Assembly: GCA_940337035.1 (NCBI GenBank)
Contig: CALNHX010002689.1
Coordinates: 62,001 to 126,000, forward strand
DNA from: Agriotes lineatus
Taxonomy: Eukaryota; Arthropoda; Insecta; Coleoptera; Elateridae
Length of the DNA: 64,000 bases
Direction of reading: 5' to 3'
A program made the position numbers and the translations under genes. Each line of letters opens with the position of its first letter. Position 1 is the stretch's first letter. Below the pieces are notes generated by a model. It did no database searches. It was not told the DNA's origin and saw only the letters and a program-made list of their open reading frames with translations. Below, one piece after another: positions 28,151 to 35,443 of the stretch.

Positions 28151-30464
28151 ATGCGACTTCTTAATGGCCGCAAAATGCCACTAGCAGTATGGAATATATT
28201 ATAATTAATAGACAGTAATTGCAGAATGCTAAACATTGTAGAGAAACAGCTGTAAACTAACTTTAAATGCATCAGAATGGCACCTGCTGATTCATAAGTA
28301 GACAAAATTGCATGCTAGAGCCTGTAAACGTTATGCCGGACGATTTCACACGTTTTGGATATCATTTCGATAGTAGAAATGCTTTTAAATTTTTTTTTAG
28401 TAACGCTATTTCGGTGTTTGAATGCGACTTCTTAATGGCCGCAAAATGCCACTAGCAGTATGGAATATATTATAATTAATAGACAGTAATTGCAGAATGC
28501 TAAATATTGTACAGAAACTGCTGTAAACTAATTTTAAAAGCATCAGAATGGCACCTGCTGTTTTATAAGTAGACAAAATTGCATGCTAGAGCCTGTAAGC
28601 GTTCTGCCGGACGTTTTGACACGTTTTGGATATCATTTCGGTAGTAGAAACGCTTTTAAATTTTTTTTTAGTAACGCTATTTCGGTGTTTGATGCGACTT
28701 CTTAATGGCCGCAAAATGCTACTAGAAGTACGGAATATATTATAATTAATAGACAGTAATTGCAGAATGCTAAACATTGTACAGAAACAGCTGTAAACTA
28801 ATTTTAAATGCATCAGAATGGCACCTACTGTTTTATAGGTAGACAAAATTGCATGCTAGAGCCTGTAAACGCTCTGGCGGACGATTTGACACGTTTTTGA
28901 TATCATTTCGATAGTAGAAACGGTTTAAAATTTTTTTTTAGTAACGCTATTTCGGTGTTTGAATGCGACTTCTTAATGGCCGCAAAATGCTACTAGCAGT
29001 ACGGAATATATTCTAATTAATAGACAATAATTGCAGAATGCTAAACCTTGTACAGAAACTGCTGTAAACTAATTTTAAATGCATCAGAATGGCACCTGCT
29101 CTTTTATAAGTAGACAAAATTGCATGCTAGAGCCTGTAAACGTTATGCCGGACGATTTGACACGTTTTGGATATCATTTCGATAGTAGAAATGCTTTTAA
29201 ATTTTTTTTTAGTAACGCTATTTCGGTGTTTGAATGCGACTTCTTAATGGCCGCAAAATGCCACTAGCAGTATGGAATATATTATAATTAATAGACAGTA
29301 ATTGCAGAATGCTAAACATTGTACAGAAACAGCTGTAAACTAACTTTAAATGCATCAGAATGGCACCTGCTGTTTTATAAGTAGACAAAATTGCATGCTA
29401 GAGCCTGTAAACGCTCTGCCGGACGTTTTGACACGTTTTGGATATCATTTCGATAGTAGGAACGCTTTTAAAATTTTTTTTAGTAACGCTATTTCGGTGT
29501 TTGAATGCTACTTCTTAATGGCCGCAAAATATTACTAGCAGTACGTAACATATTATAATTAATAGACAGTAACTGCAGAATGCTAAACATTGTACAGAAA
29601 CAGCTGTAAATTAATTTTAAATGCATCAGAATGGCACCTACTGTTTTATAAGTAGACAAAATTGCATGCTAGAGCTTGTAAACGCTCTGGCGGACGTTTT
29701 GTCACGTTTTGGATATCATTTCGATAGTAGAAATGCTTTTAAATTTTTTTTTAGTAACGCTATTTCGGTGTTTGAATGCGACTTCTTAATGGCCGCAAAA
29801 TGCCACTAGCAGTATGGAATATATTATAATTAATAGACAGTAATTGCAGAATGCTAAACATTGTACAGAAACAGCTGTAAACTAACTTTAAATGCATCAG
29901 AATGGCACCTGCTGTTTTATAAGTAGACAAAATTGCATGCTAGAGCCTGTAAGCGTTCTGCCGGACGTTTTGACACGTTTTGGATATCATTTCGGTAGTA
30001 GAAACGCTTTTAAATTTTTTTTTTGTAACGCTATTTCGGTGTTTGAATGCTACTTCTTAATGGCCGCAAAATATTACTAGCGGTACGTAACATATTATAA
30101 TTAATAGACAGTAATTGCAGAATGCTAAACATTGTACAGAAACAGCTGTAAACTAATTTTAAATGCATCAGAATGGCACCTACTGTTTTATAGGTAGACA
30201 AAATTGCATGCTAGAGCCTGTAAACACTCTGGCGGACGATTTGACACGTTTTGGATATCATTTCGATAGTAGAAACGGTTTAAAATTTTTCTTTTAGCAA
30301 CGCTATTTCGGTGTTTGAATGCGACTTCTTAATGGCCGCAAAATGCTACTAGCAGTACGGAATATATTATAATTAATAGACAGTAATTTCAGAATGCTAA
30401 ACATTGTACAGAAACAACTGTAAACTAATTTTATATGCATCTGAATGTCACCTAAGTAGGGTGT

Positions 30465-30635
30465 TTTGGAGTGTTCTGAGATTAGGTCAGGTCAAGGTTG
30501 CCACCCCCCACCACTCGACCCGCCACCTCCCACCACCATAAATATTAAGGTCAAGGCTAAGTGTTGGTGGGAGGTGGCGGGTCGAGTGGTGGGGGGTGGC
30601 AACCTTGACCTGACCTTGTCTCAGAACACTCCAAA
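30465..30635. repeat. Near-perfect inverted repeat (about 70-bp arms) at the left edge
   Basis: The arm at 30465-30536 is the reverse complement, with only a few mismatches, of 30565-30635, leaving a loop of about 28 bases. The arms contain CCACCACTCGACC and its complement, overlapping AGGTCA words (30484-30494), and the matching TGACCT words (30606-30616). Because it sits within 12 bases of the satellite junction, it is probably part of the terminal repeat. It could instead be a separate fold-back insertion. No reverse-complement partner is visible near 46.3 kb. Confidence 0.85.
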
Positions 30636-30878
30636 GAAAAAATATTTAAAGTCAAGGACCTCTGCTTTTAAGTTTAAGGCTAAATCGTATTTGGATGGTT
30701 ACCTTGACTTAACCTTGTTCCAAACCCTTTCAAACAAGAACCTCCACGAACTGCGGGGGGTTGTGAGATTCATATTGTTGAAATGATGCTCGCTCGTTGG
30801 TGTAGAAGAATGTACTTGTGAAGACGGCTAAAGGAACAACGACAATGAATAAAAAACGAAAAAAGTGTTATAAATTCA

Positions 30879-30884
30879 TTTATT
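30879..30884 (-). promoter_or_regulatory. Poly(A) signal of the BIR gene
   Basis: TTTATT on the + strand gives AATAAA on the minus strand, 14 bases past the TAA that ends the BIR frame. Confidence 0.5.
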
Positions 30885-30897
30885 AAGTATAAATACA

Positions 30898-31263
30898 TTA
30901 ATTAGGAATTGTCAAGTCTAGTGCACTAATTTTTTGTAAGGCATCACTTATGTTAACTTGATCCGCAACCAAAAAATGTTTGACCTCTTCTAACTCGTTT
31001 TGTAATTGTTGCAACTTTTTACACATCTTCGCAAAGACGCAATGTTCGGACCAGCGCAAATGTTCCTCTAGAGGATCATCTTCCGGTACCCATTTGTGGA
31101 TACGAATTTCACAACAAAATCACTGCACTTCATCGCTGTCTTGAAGGTAGAAAAATCCAACCCGTGCAAGCGAGGCTGCAGGTATGACACCAGTCCAGTT
31201 TTTGTAGGTCTGGATGCGGTGCTCGTATCGGCGGAGGTATGGCGGAAATACTTCGAGACACAT
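30898..31263 (-). pseudogene. BIR-domain (IAP-like) protein, one in-frame TGA
   Basis: The frame runs from ATG at 31263 to TAA at 30898 (121 amino-acid positions) with one internal TGA at codon 48 (31120-31122). Codons 13-77 fit a baculovirus IAP repeat: an N-terminal YEHR..TY.NW, then LARVGFFYL, the zinc ligands, and a DDPLEEH block. Ligand spacing is C-x2-C-x16-H-x6-C at codons 48, 51, 68 and 75, and the TGA replaces the first cysteine. Known IAPs bind caspases or their activators through BIR domains and block apoptosis; a viral copy would delay host cell death. The region after the BIR is helical, and no RING finger is seen. A TATA box lies 48 bases upstream and the start is chosen on that basis. 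The rest of the frame has no second lesion. Either the gene is dead or the TGA is read through. Confidence 0.8.
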
Positions 31264-31310
31264 GGTTAAATGAAAACTAGCGACTGTTACTCTGTAAGGT
31301 TGTGACACGC

Positions 31311-31317
31311 TTATATA
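31311..31317 (-). promoter_or_regulatory. TATA box of the BIR gene
   Basis: The minus strand reads TATATAAG 48 bases before the ATG at 31263. The spacing leaves room for a start site near 31280-31290 and a short leader. It lies between the stop of the gene at 31353 and the BIR start, so the two leftward genes seem to be transcribed separately. Confidence 0.5.
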
Positions 31318-31352
31318 GTTGGTAATCCAGAATGAGAGGGGGGAATAGCTGT

Positions 31353-31760
31353 TCAAGGCTGACCGGGCGACTCCACTAGAATGGGAGCCTTGAGATGAAA
31401 TTCCACATACATAACAGGAATGTCGTTGACTGCTTTAAATTTCAGCACGTCACCCCTTTTCAGGGTCTTTCCAGTCAACTCTGTAGCGCTAAGATGGCTA
31501 TCATTCAAAATAATTGTAGGAGTTGCAGGATTCGTATTGACAGAAGATATAACAGCCTCAGCGAATTGAACTGTATAGTTTAATTTACCGGATAGTAGAA
31601 TATACCAGCCTTCAGGGTTAACTCCTAGACTTGTAAAGTGTATGTCCTTTTCATAGTAAAAATCCGCCAAGTTCTCGAAAAGAAACAGTTGAGGAGGAGG
31701 ATCAGTGGAATGATCTGAGGGATGGCCAAGGTGATGCCTTCCAAATTTATCCAGCGGCAT
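31353..31760 (-). CDS. Short conserved element protein, MPLDKFGRH family (copy 1)
   Basis: This is an intact 135-residue frame starting at ATG 31760. It begins MPLDKFGRHH. Its C-terminal half has LTGKTLKRGDVLKF followed by a YVEFHLKAP strand pattern. The protein at 42097-42465 begins MPIDKFGRHY and has LVGKTLRRGDKLQF in the same relative place, so the two are diverged paralogs. The body is rich in predicted beta strands and no membrane segment is seen. Short proteins with this N-terminus occur in insect Polintons, as far as I recall; a capsid decoration or fibre-like role is plausible but not proven. The gene lies head-to-tail with the BIR gene and divergent from the gene at 31997. Confidence 0.75.
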   Translation of the reverse strand: MPLDKFGRHHLGHPSDHSTDPPPQLFLFENLADFYYEKDIHFTSLGVNPEGWYILLSGKLNYTVQFAEAVISSVNTNPATPTIILNDSHLSATELTGKTLKRGDVLKFKAVNDIPVMYVEFHLKAPILVESPGQP

Positions 31761-31996
31761 TATAGTTTACTCTAACGCTTCTACGCACACTCGATTCGCT
31801 TAACTGCTACTTCGTTGAATTGCTATTTCTAACTGACCAATTTTTCCCCCACCACTAGTTTTGGTACTCCTCCTACTTGACCGTGACCGTGGGCAACCTT
31901 GTAACTCCCTTCTACCACTACCTTCGAAAAGTAGATAAAAAAAGAGCAGGCAGGAGTAGGAATCGCAGAACATCTTCTTATTCAGTGCAACTAAGA
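31761..31996. promoter_or_regulatory. Divergent intergenic region
   Basis: About 236 bases separate the leftward gene starting at 31760 from the first ATG of the rightward gene at 31997. It probably holds both promoters. I see no clear TATA box. The rightward frame is open back to 31877 but has no earlier ATG. Confidence 0.4.
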
Positions 31997-32952
31997 ATGG
32001 AAACCATTACCAAAGTTCTTGGCTTAGTGAAGAGCGGGCAAGCAGTGTTCGATGGTGTCACGAAGTGTAAACCGCAACAGTGTCCAGTGCTCCTTGGCAG
32101 TAGTACATATGGGTCCCGAGTGGTGTAGCTTGAACAAGAGCCCACGTTCGATCAGCAGAGTTAAGCAACGCTGTCTCTGGTCAGAACTTGGATGGGAGTT
32201 CCACGGCTGCATCTCTCGGCGCCTCGTGGTACGGCTATCACGGAAAAAAGTTGGTCCCGGCGGTCATACAATATCATGACAGTCGTTAGTGGGGTTGGAA
32301 GTCCTCATAACTGCACAGCGACGCCTATAATTGGCCTAACGGCTGTTGGCGGAGTGCGAATTAAATAAATAAATAAATAAATAAATATAGATTAAATAAT
32401 TCACAGACTAAGTTTGTATGTGTGGGTCTACAAACCAGCGGTGGATTTGTACCAGTAATACAAATACGTGGAAATCACAATAATTGGGTTCAGCTGCTGG
32501 AACCCGAGTGGGGAATCCTGTTAGAAAATGAGGGAATTATAACAAATTATTTTTATTCCGGAGCTGGACAGTGGCCACCGCTTCAGTTGGGACCCATACT
32601 CCTATCATTCACAACGATTCAAGCGGTGAAGGTGTTACGCATACAGGGTCAGGACGGATCGGATGTTTACCTGGGGAGAGAAACTGTGGAAGAGTTGTAC
32701 AGAGTTCGCACTCTAATTCGACGAAAACTAGCACAATTGAAGAACTTAAAGTTTCCTCAATTTTATTCAACAGCAATAACGCGAGCGCTAACTCAACCTG
32801 GGGATTATATTCAAAATCTACACGTTACGTTACAAAACTTTGACGAATTGTCGGAGAAGGCTCTGTGTCTCTACGAACTGCTGACGTTTGCTAGCGACAG
32901 TGTTAGGTGTGATATTGAACTAGAAGCAATTGGGCAGCAACTGTCGTCGTAA
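31997..32952 (+). pseudogene. Unknown element gene split by a SINE
   Basis: An open frame begins at ATG 31997 (METITKVLGLVKSG) and is still open when the 5S-derived SINE starts near 32106. After the SINE tail, a second frame with no usable ATG runs from about 32390 to TAA at 32950-32952 (about 186 codons). The simplest reading is one gene interrupted by the insertion, though I cannot prove the two parts belong together. The second part is soluble-looking, with a beta-rich start (VPVIQIRGNHN) and a helical C-terminal half (RETVEELYRVRTLIRRKL). I do not recognise the family. Its stop overlaps the ATG of the next gene (TAATG), which suggests co-transcription. Confidence 0.5.
32106..32388 (+). 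mobile_element. 5S rRNA-derived SINE
   Basis: The head resembles 5S rRNA: it has TCGATCAGCAGAGTTAAGCAACGC followed by GGTCAGAACTTGGATGGGAG, the two halves of the 5S internal Pol III promoter. This continues to about 32235 and is followed by about 125 bases of unrelated body. It ends in an (AAAT)n tail at about 32362-32388. That layout is the 5S-headed (SINE3-like) class. The 5' limit is approximate and I could not find a convincing target-site duplication. It splits the gene at 31997-32952. Confidence 0.75.
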
Positions 32953-33323
32953 TGTGGATGTGTTACTCGGAGGCTGCTCGAGCGCCAGCTACAGATGTGC
33001 GCAGCGCCATAGGAAATCTGCAAGGTCGGTGTGAGGACTTAGCATTCGACGCAGGACATGAAGTTGTGTATGGTATGGGGCGGAGCGGATATACCGATGA
33101 AGAGTTGCACACGAGAGAAAGATTATATGAAAATGGAGCAGAAGTATGTCAATTGTTTCTAAATAATGTGATAAATCGAAGGCTCTTTGTAAATCTGATG
33201 GAAGGTCTCGGGTTACATCATAAGCTAAGTGAAGTAAACAAATTTATAGAAGAAGAAGATGAAGAAAAAACTAAAGAAGAAACTAGAGCGAAAGAAACTA
33301 AAGAAGAAAATGTTACTAGTTAA
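32952..33323 (+). CDS. Unknown 123-residue protein with acidic, Lys/Glu-rich tail
   Basis: The ATG at 32952 shares its A with the TAA of the preceding gene, an unusually tight join that suggests a shared transcript. The first 90 residues look helical and mixed in charge. The last 30 are almost all Glu, Lys, Asp and Thr (EEEDEEKTKEETRAKETK), probably disordered or a coiled coil. No cysteine motif, signal peptide or membrane segment is seen. I do not recognise the family. The frame is intact. Confidence 0.6.
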   Translation: MWMCYSEAARAPATDVRSAIGNLQGRCEDLAFDAGHEVVYGMGRSGYTDEELHTRERLYENGAEVCQLFLNNVINRRLFVNLMEGLGLHHKLSEVNKFIEEEDEEKTKEETRAKETKEENVTS

Positions 33324-33603
33324 GCTAGTATTTATATAATTTTTTTATATTATTATTATATTATAGTATGTAATGTTTATTTGTTAAAGTTTTTTTACTG
33401 AAGAAACTACTACTTATAATACGTACAATGCTCTGACGAGAGTGGTCAAGCAGGTGTAACTCTTCTGCGCAAGTTTTATCATGGAGAGTGGGGGGTAGTA
33501 TTACTTTGCCGTCCAGCTAGTTATCCGACCATAACTTCGTTGTGTCCTGACAAGTGTGAGTGCGCCAGTACCTTTAGCCGTTCAGCTAGTTCTCTGAGGC
33601 AAC
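33324..33603. other. Non-coding spacer with a repeated 18-bp word
   Basis: This AT-rich spacer precedes the gene at 33604. The word GCCGTCCAGCTAGTTATC at 33508 recurs, with two changes, at 33577 (GCCGTTCAGCTAGTTCTC). Such a pair upstream of a start could bind a regulator, but nothing more supports that. Confidence 0.4.
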
Positions 33604-34050
33604 ATGAAATTGGTTCTCGATATTCAAGGATTCAAAACAACCGACAAGAATTTCACTCCAAAGGAATTTGCTGCTTACGATGGAACCAGTATTGCTCACC
33701 ACGTGTTCAAACAACCCTTTCCTTTCGAAGCACTGCCTCAGAATTTGCAAAAGCAAGCCCGTTGGTTAATGGAAAACCATCATTGCATCGCCTGGAAGGA
33801 TGGATTTACTCCTGCATACCTGTTCCCCACCATATTGCAACGCCTTCTGCGGGACGCTGAACTGATATATGTCAAAGGGAGAGAAAAGGCTGAGTTTCTG
33901 AAACGCTACACCGCAACACCAATCATTGAAATTGCGGAGCAACCACCACTCAGTCCAACACAACCCCTTTGCATGTATCATGCTAAAACTTGTTGCTATT
34001 GTGCTTTGTCTAATGTTTACCATATATATAATCATTACTTAATGGAATAA
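33604..34050 (+). CDS. Conserved-looking LDIQGFK protein, function unknown
   Basis: This is an intact 148-residue frame. It opens with a beta strand, MKLVLDIQGFK, continues with PKEFAAYDG, then PFPFEALP, WLMENHHCIAWKDG and IYVKGREKAEFL. It ends with a Cys/His-rich stretch (CMYHAKTCCYCALSNVY). I recall this arrangement from uncharacterised proteins in insect genomes and Polintons. The acidic residue in the first strand followed by the GREK block is reminiscent of a nuclease-like fold, but I cannot assign an activity. Its TAA overlaps an AATAAA signal, and it converges with the leftward gene at 34119. Confidence 0.7.
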   Translation: MKLVLDIQGFKTTDKNFTPKEFAAYDGTSIAHHVFKQPFPFEALPQNLQKQARWLMENHHCIAWKDGFTPAYLFPTILQRLLRDAELIYVKGREKAEFLKRYTATPIIEIAEQPPLSPTQPLCMYHAKTCCYCALSNVYHIYNHYLME

Positions 34051-34086
34051 TAAAACAACATTTAAATTTTATTCTGTTTTTTTATT
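34049..34086. promoter_or_regulatory. Poly(A) signals of two converging genes
   Basis: AATAAA at 34049-34054 overlaps the stop of the rightward gene. TTTATT at 34081-34086 serves the leftward gene that ends at 34119. The two 3' ends lie only 68 bases apart. Confidence 0.5.
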
Positions 34087-34118
34087 TACAAACAATATAT
34101 AATCTAACAATGTACAAT

Positions 34119-34349
34119 CTAATGATCTACAAAGGCTGAATATCGTTCTACGTATACTTTATCTCTAAGTTTTGAGCTGAAGACGTTTCTCAATACCTCT
34201 TCCACATTAAGGATCCTCCGCTTGAACCTCATCTTATCCATAGCTTCTTGTTGCCAGACTCCTCTCCGAGCTTCTTTATACGCATACGCCCACGTATGCA
34301 GATTGTACATCTGATTCTTCGAGTCGTCAAACTGCACACTCTTCTTCAT
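34119..34349 (-). CDS. Small basic protein, 76 residues
   Basis: The first ATG is at 34349; the frame is open upstream to 34364 only with a GTG. The protein starts MKKSVQFDDS, then has MYNLHTWAYAYKEARRGVWQQ, a tryptophan- and arginine-rich helix, and a charged C-terminus. Small basic proteins of this type occur in insect Polintons as far as I recall; function is unknown. The start codon lies in the first copy of a 63-bp tandem duplication. In the second copy the same ATG is changed (CAT to AAT on the + strand), so it cannot supply a start. Confidence 0.65.
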   Translation of the reverse strand: MKKSVQFDDSKNQMYNLHTWAYAYKEARRGVWQQEAMDKMRFKRRILNVEEVLRNVFSSKLRDKVYVERYSAFVDH

Positions 34350-34456
34350 TTTCCTTCTTTTCACAAATTTGTTCGTTCAGACCGATACTAGTCACTGCAC
34401 ACTCTTCTTAATTTTCCTTCTTTTCACAAATTTGTTCGTTCAGACCGATACTAGTC
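34331..34456. repeat. 63-bp tandem duplication over a gene start
   Basis: Bases 34331-34393 and 34394-34456 match except for one change that removes the ATG from the second copy. Each copy contains TTTTCACAAATTTGTTCG and CCGATACTAGTC. The duplication doubled the sequence around the start of the gene at 34119-34349. Confidence 0.9.
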
Positions 34457-34660
34457 AACAGCCGCACCGTTTTGTAGATTTTTTTCTTTTTTGGTGGGAG
34501 GAGGTTCTAGAGTTTGACTTTGAAATCAAGGTCGAGTGGTGGGAGGTGTTAGAGTTCGTCCTTGAAAATGATGTGATCTTGAAAATCACCTTAGCCTTCA
34601 ACTCAAGGTCAAATCAAAATAAAAAAAATAAACCATTTAAAAAATATATTTAGTTAAATG
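34457..34660. other. Non-coding segment sharing a 14-mer with the left-edge hairpin
   Basis: GGTCGAGTGGTGGG at 34530-34543 also occurs at 30580-30593 and, inverted, at 30507-30520 in the left-edge hairpin. The segment is rich in GTGGGAGG and AAGGTC words, and holds TCAAGGTCG (34526-34534) and TCAAGGTCA (34603-34611). It may be a terminal-repeat fragment, an old end of a nested element, or a replication or transcription control region. Confidence 0.5.
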
Positions 34661-35131
34661 TTACAGGTGATCAATATTTGAAATATATCTCCAGAAGAGC
34701 GAGCCATATCCACTCCTAACTTGAAGTGTGAACATGCCGGTTGGTGTAGAGTTAATTTTCGTTGTAGATTTACACGGTAGATCGAATACTGAGACACGTT
34801 CTTCCAGCATTTCAGCAAAGGGATGCTTTGGGTGGTAGTCCACATCCAGCGTCAGCGATGTATTTCCTTCTCCAGCAAAATATTTTAAAATGTTTTTTTC
34901 CAAATTGGCAATCAGTCGTTTCCGTTTTTCTTGTTGATTTTGGCTATCGCCAGCCATAGCACTCACTACATACGCGTCAAATTCCAAGTCTAAATTTCTG
35001 AGTCCCGAGGAATTTCTCACTATTTTATCTAAATTGTTTTTTGCATCTTTAAACCAGAAAGCACAGCACAACTTTACAGCGTGCTTTAATGTGATTTCAT
35101 GTGAAGAATCGTCACTTGGAGTCTGATCCAT
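34661..35131 (-). CDS. Unknown 156-residue protein
   Basis: An intact frame runs from ATG 35131. The N-terminal half is helical and cysteine-containing (HAVKLCCAFWFKDAKNNLDK). The middle is charged (NQQEKRKRLIANLEKNILKY), and the C-terminal third looks like beta strands (NTSLTLDVDYHP, GMFTLQVRSGYG). No signal peptide or membrane segment is seen. A TATAA lies about 45 bases upstream on the minus strand (35173-35177). I do not recognise the family. It sits next to the capsid block and on the same strand, so a late or virion-related role is possible. Confidence 0.6.
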   Translation of the reverse strand: MDQTPSDDSSHEITLKHAVKLCCAFWFKDAKNNLDKIVRNSSGLRNLDLEFDAYVVSAMAGDSQNQQEKRKRLIANLEKNILKYFAGEGNTSLTLDVDYHPKHPFAEMLEERVSVFDLPCKSTTKINSTPTGMFTLQVRSGYGSLFWRYISNIDHL

Positions 35132-35266
35132 TATTTTATACGTAAACGAATAGTGTGCGAACTTGACGTAAGTTATAAAACAATTAACGAGACCATGATA
35201 ATGCGCAACCTTTTATACTTTCGATTATCCCGAAGGTCATCGCCGTTTTTCATTAAATAGTTTAAG

Positions 35267-35371
35267 GACTCGGTGGTCTAATGGTATGGCGCCTGGGGAG
35301 CATTATATGCATTAAAGGGAATTCTAGACACTGCGCCTCAGGAGATCTGGGTTCGAATCCTAGTCGAGTCA
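35267..35371 (+). tRNA. tRNA-like gene with an enlarged anticodon region
   Basis: A seven-pair acceptor stem forms between GACTCGG (35267-35273) and TCGAGTC (35364-35370). A short D stem and a five-pair T stem (CTGGG/CCTAG around TTCGAAT) are present. The A box TGGTCTAATGG and B box GGTTCGAATCC fit the Pol III consensus. The anticodon arm can pair CCTGG with TCAGG but then encloses 41 bases rather than 7. That fits a 34-base intron or insertion. The position before the expected anticodon is not T, so I cannot name the amino acid. It may be an intron-containing tRNA, a degenerate tRNA, or a tRNA-like RNA of the element. Confidence 0.6.
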
Positions 35372-35372
35372 A

Positions 35373-35381
35373 TTTTTTTTT
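35373..35381 (+). terminator. Pol III terminator (nine T)
   Basis: A run of nine T starts two bases after the tRNA-like gene, where Pol III would stop. Confidence 0.7.
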
Positions 35382-35443
35382 CAATAATCAGAAAGTAGAC
35401 GGCAGTAGGAGTACAATGCAAAAAAAAGACCTGCTTCGGAGTA

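Larger units (their letters stand above)
1..30453. repeat. 271-bp satellite array, about 112 monomers
   Basis: The same unit recurs every 269-272 bp from the first base to the junction with the element. Each monomer has an ACAGCTGT palindrome, a GATATC or GATATT step, a poly-T tract of about 8-10, and the word TTAATGGCCGCAAAAT. Monomers differ by scattered substitutions and by a few linked variants, such as GCTACTTC/GAGACTTC and AATATT/AATGCT. The array is AT-rich and has no credible gene. The many 61-72-codon open frames are the same frame repeated in each monomer, in register with the 271-bp unit. They break wherever the poly-T length changes, as expected for non-coding satellite. Confidence 0.97.

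Noticed and set aside
932..30080. Dozens of 61-72-codon open frames beginning MHQNGT in the 271-bp satellite, and shorter antisense ones
   Set aside because: They repeat with the satellite, break when the poly-T tract changes length, and have no gene-like context.
1..30453. A CENP-B-box-like motif in the satellite (around the TTTCGATAG and TTTCGGTG words)
   Set aside because: The fixed bases after TTCG do not match the consensus, so there is no support for a centromere-protein site.
30466..30786. A 106-codon open frame over the left-edge hairpin
   Set aside because: It spans an inverted repeat with proline- and glycine-rich low-complexity translation and has no family likeness.
32106..32235. 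Functional 5S rRNA gene
   Set aside because: The 5' and 3' parts diverge from 5S, an unrelated body and an (AAAT)n tail follow, and it lies as a single copy inside another gene.
35267..35371. Suppressor tRNA for the in-frame TGA codons
   Set aside because: No TCA anticodon is found in the enlarged anticodon loop, so nothing in the sequence supports it.
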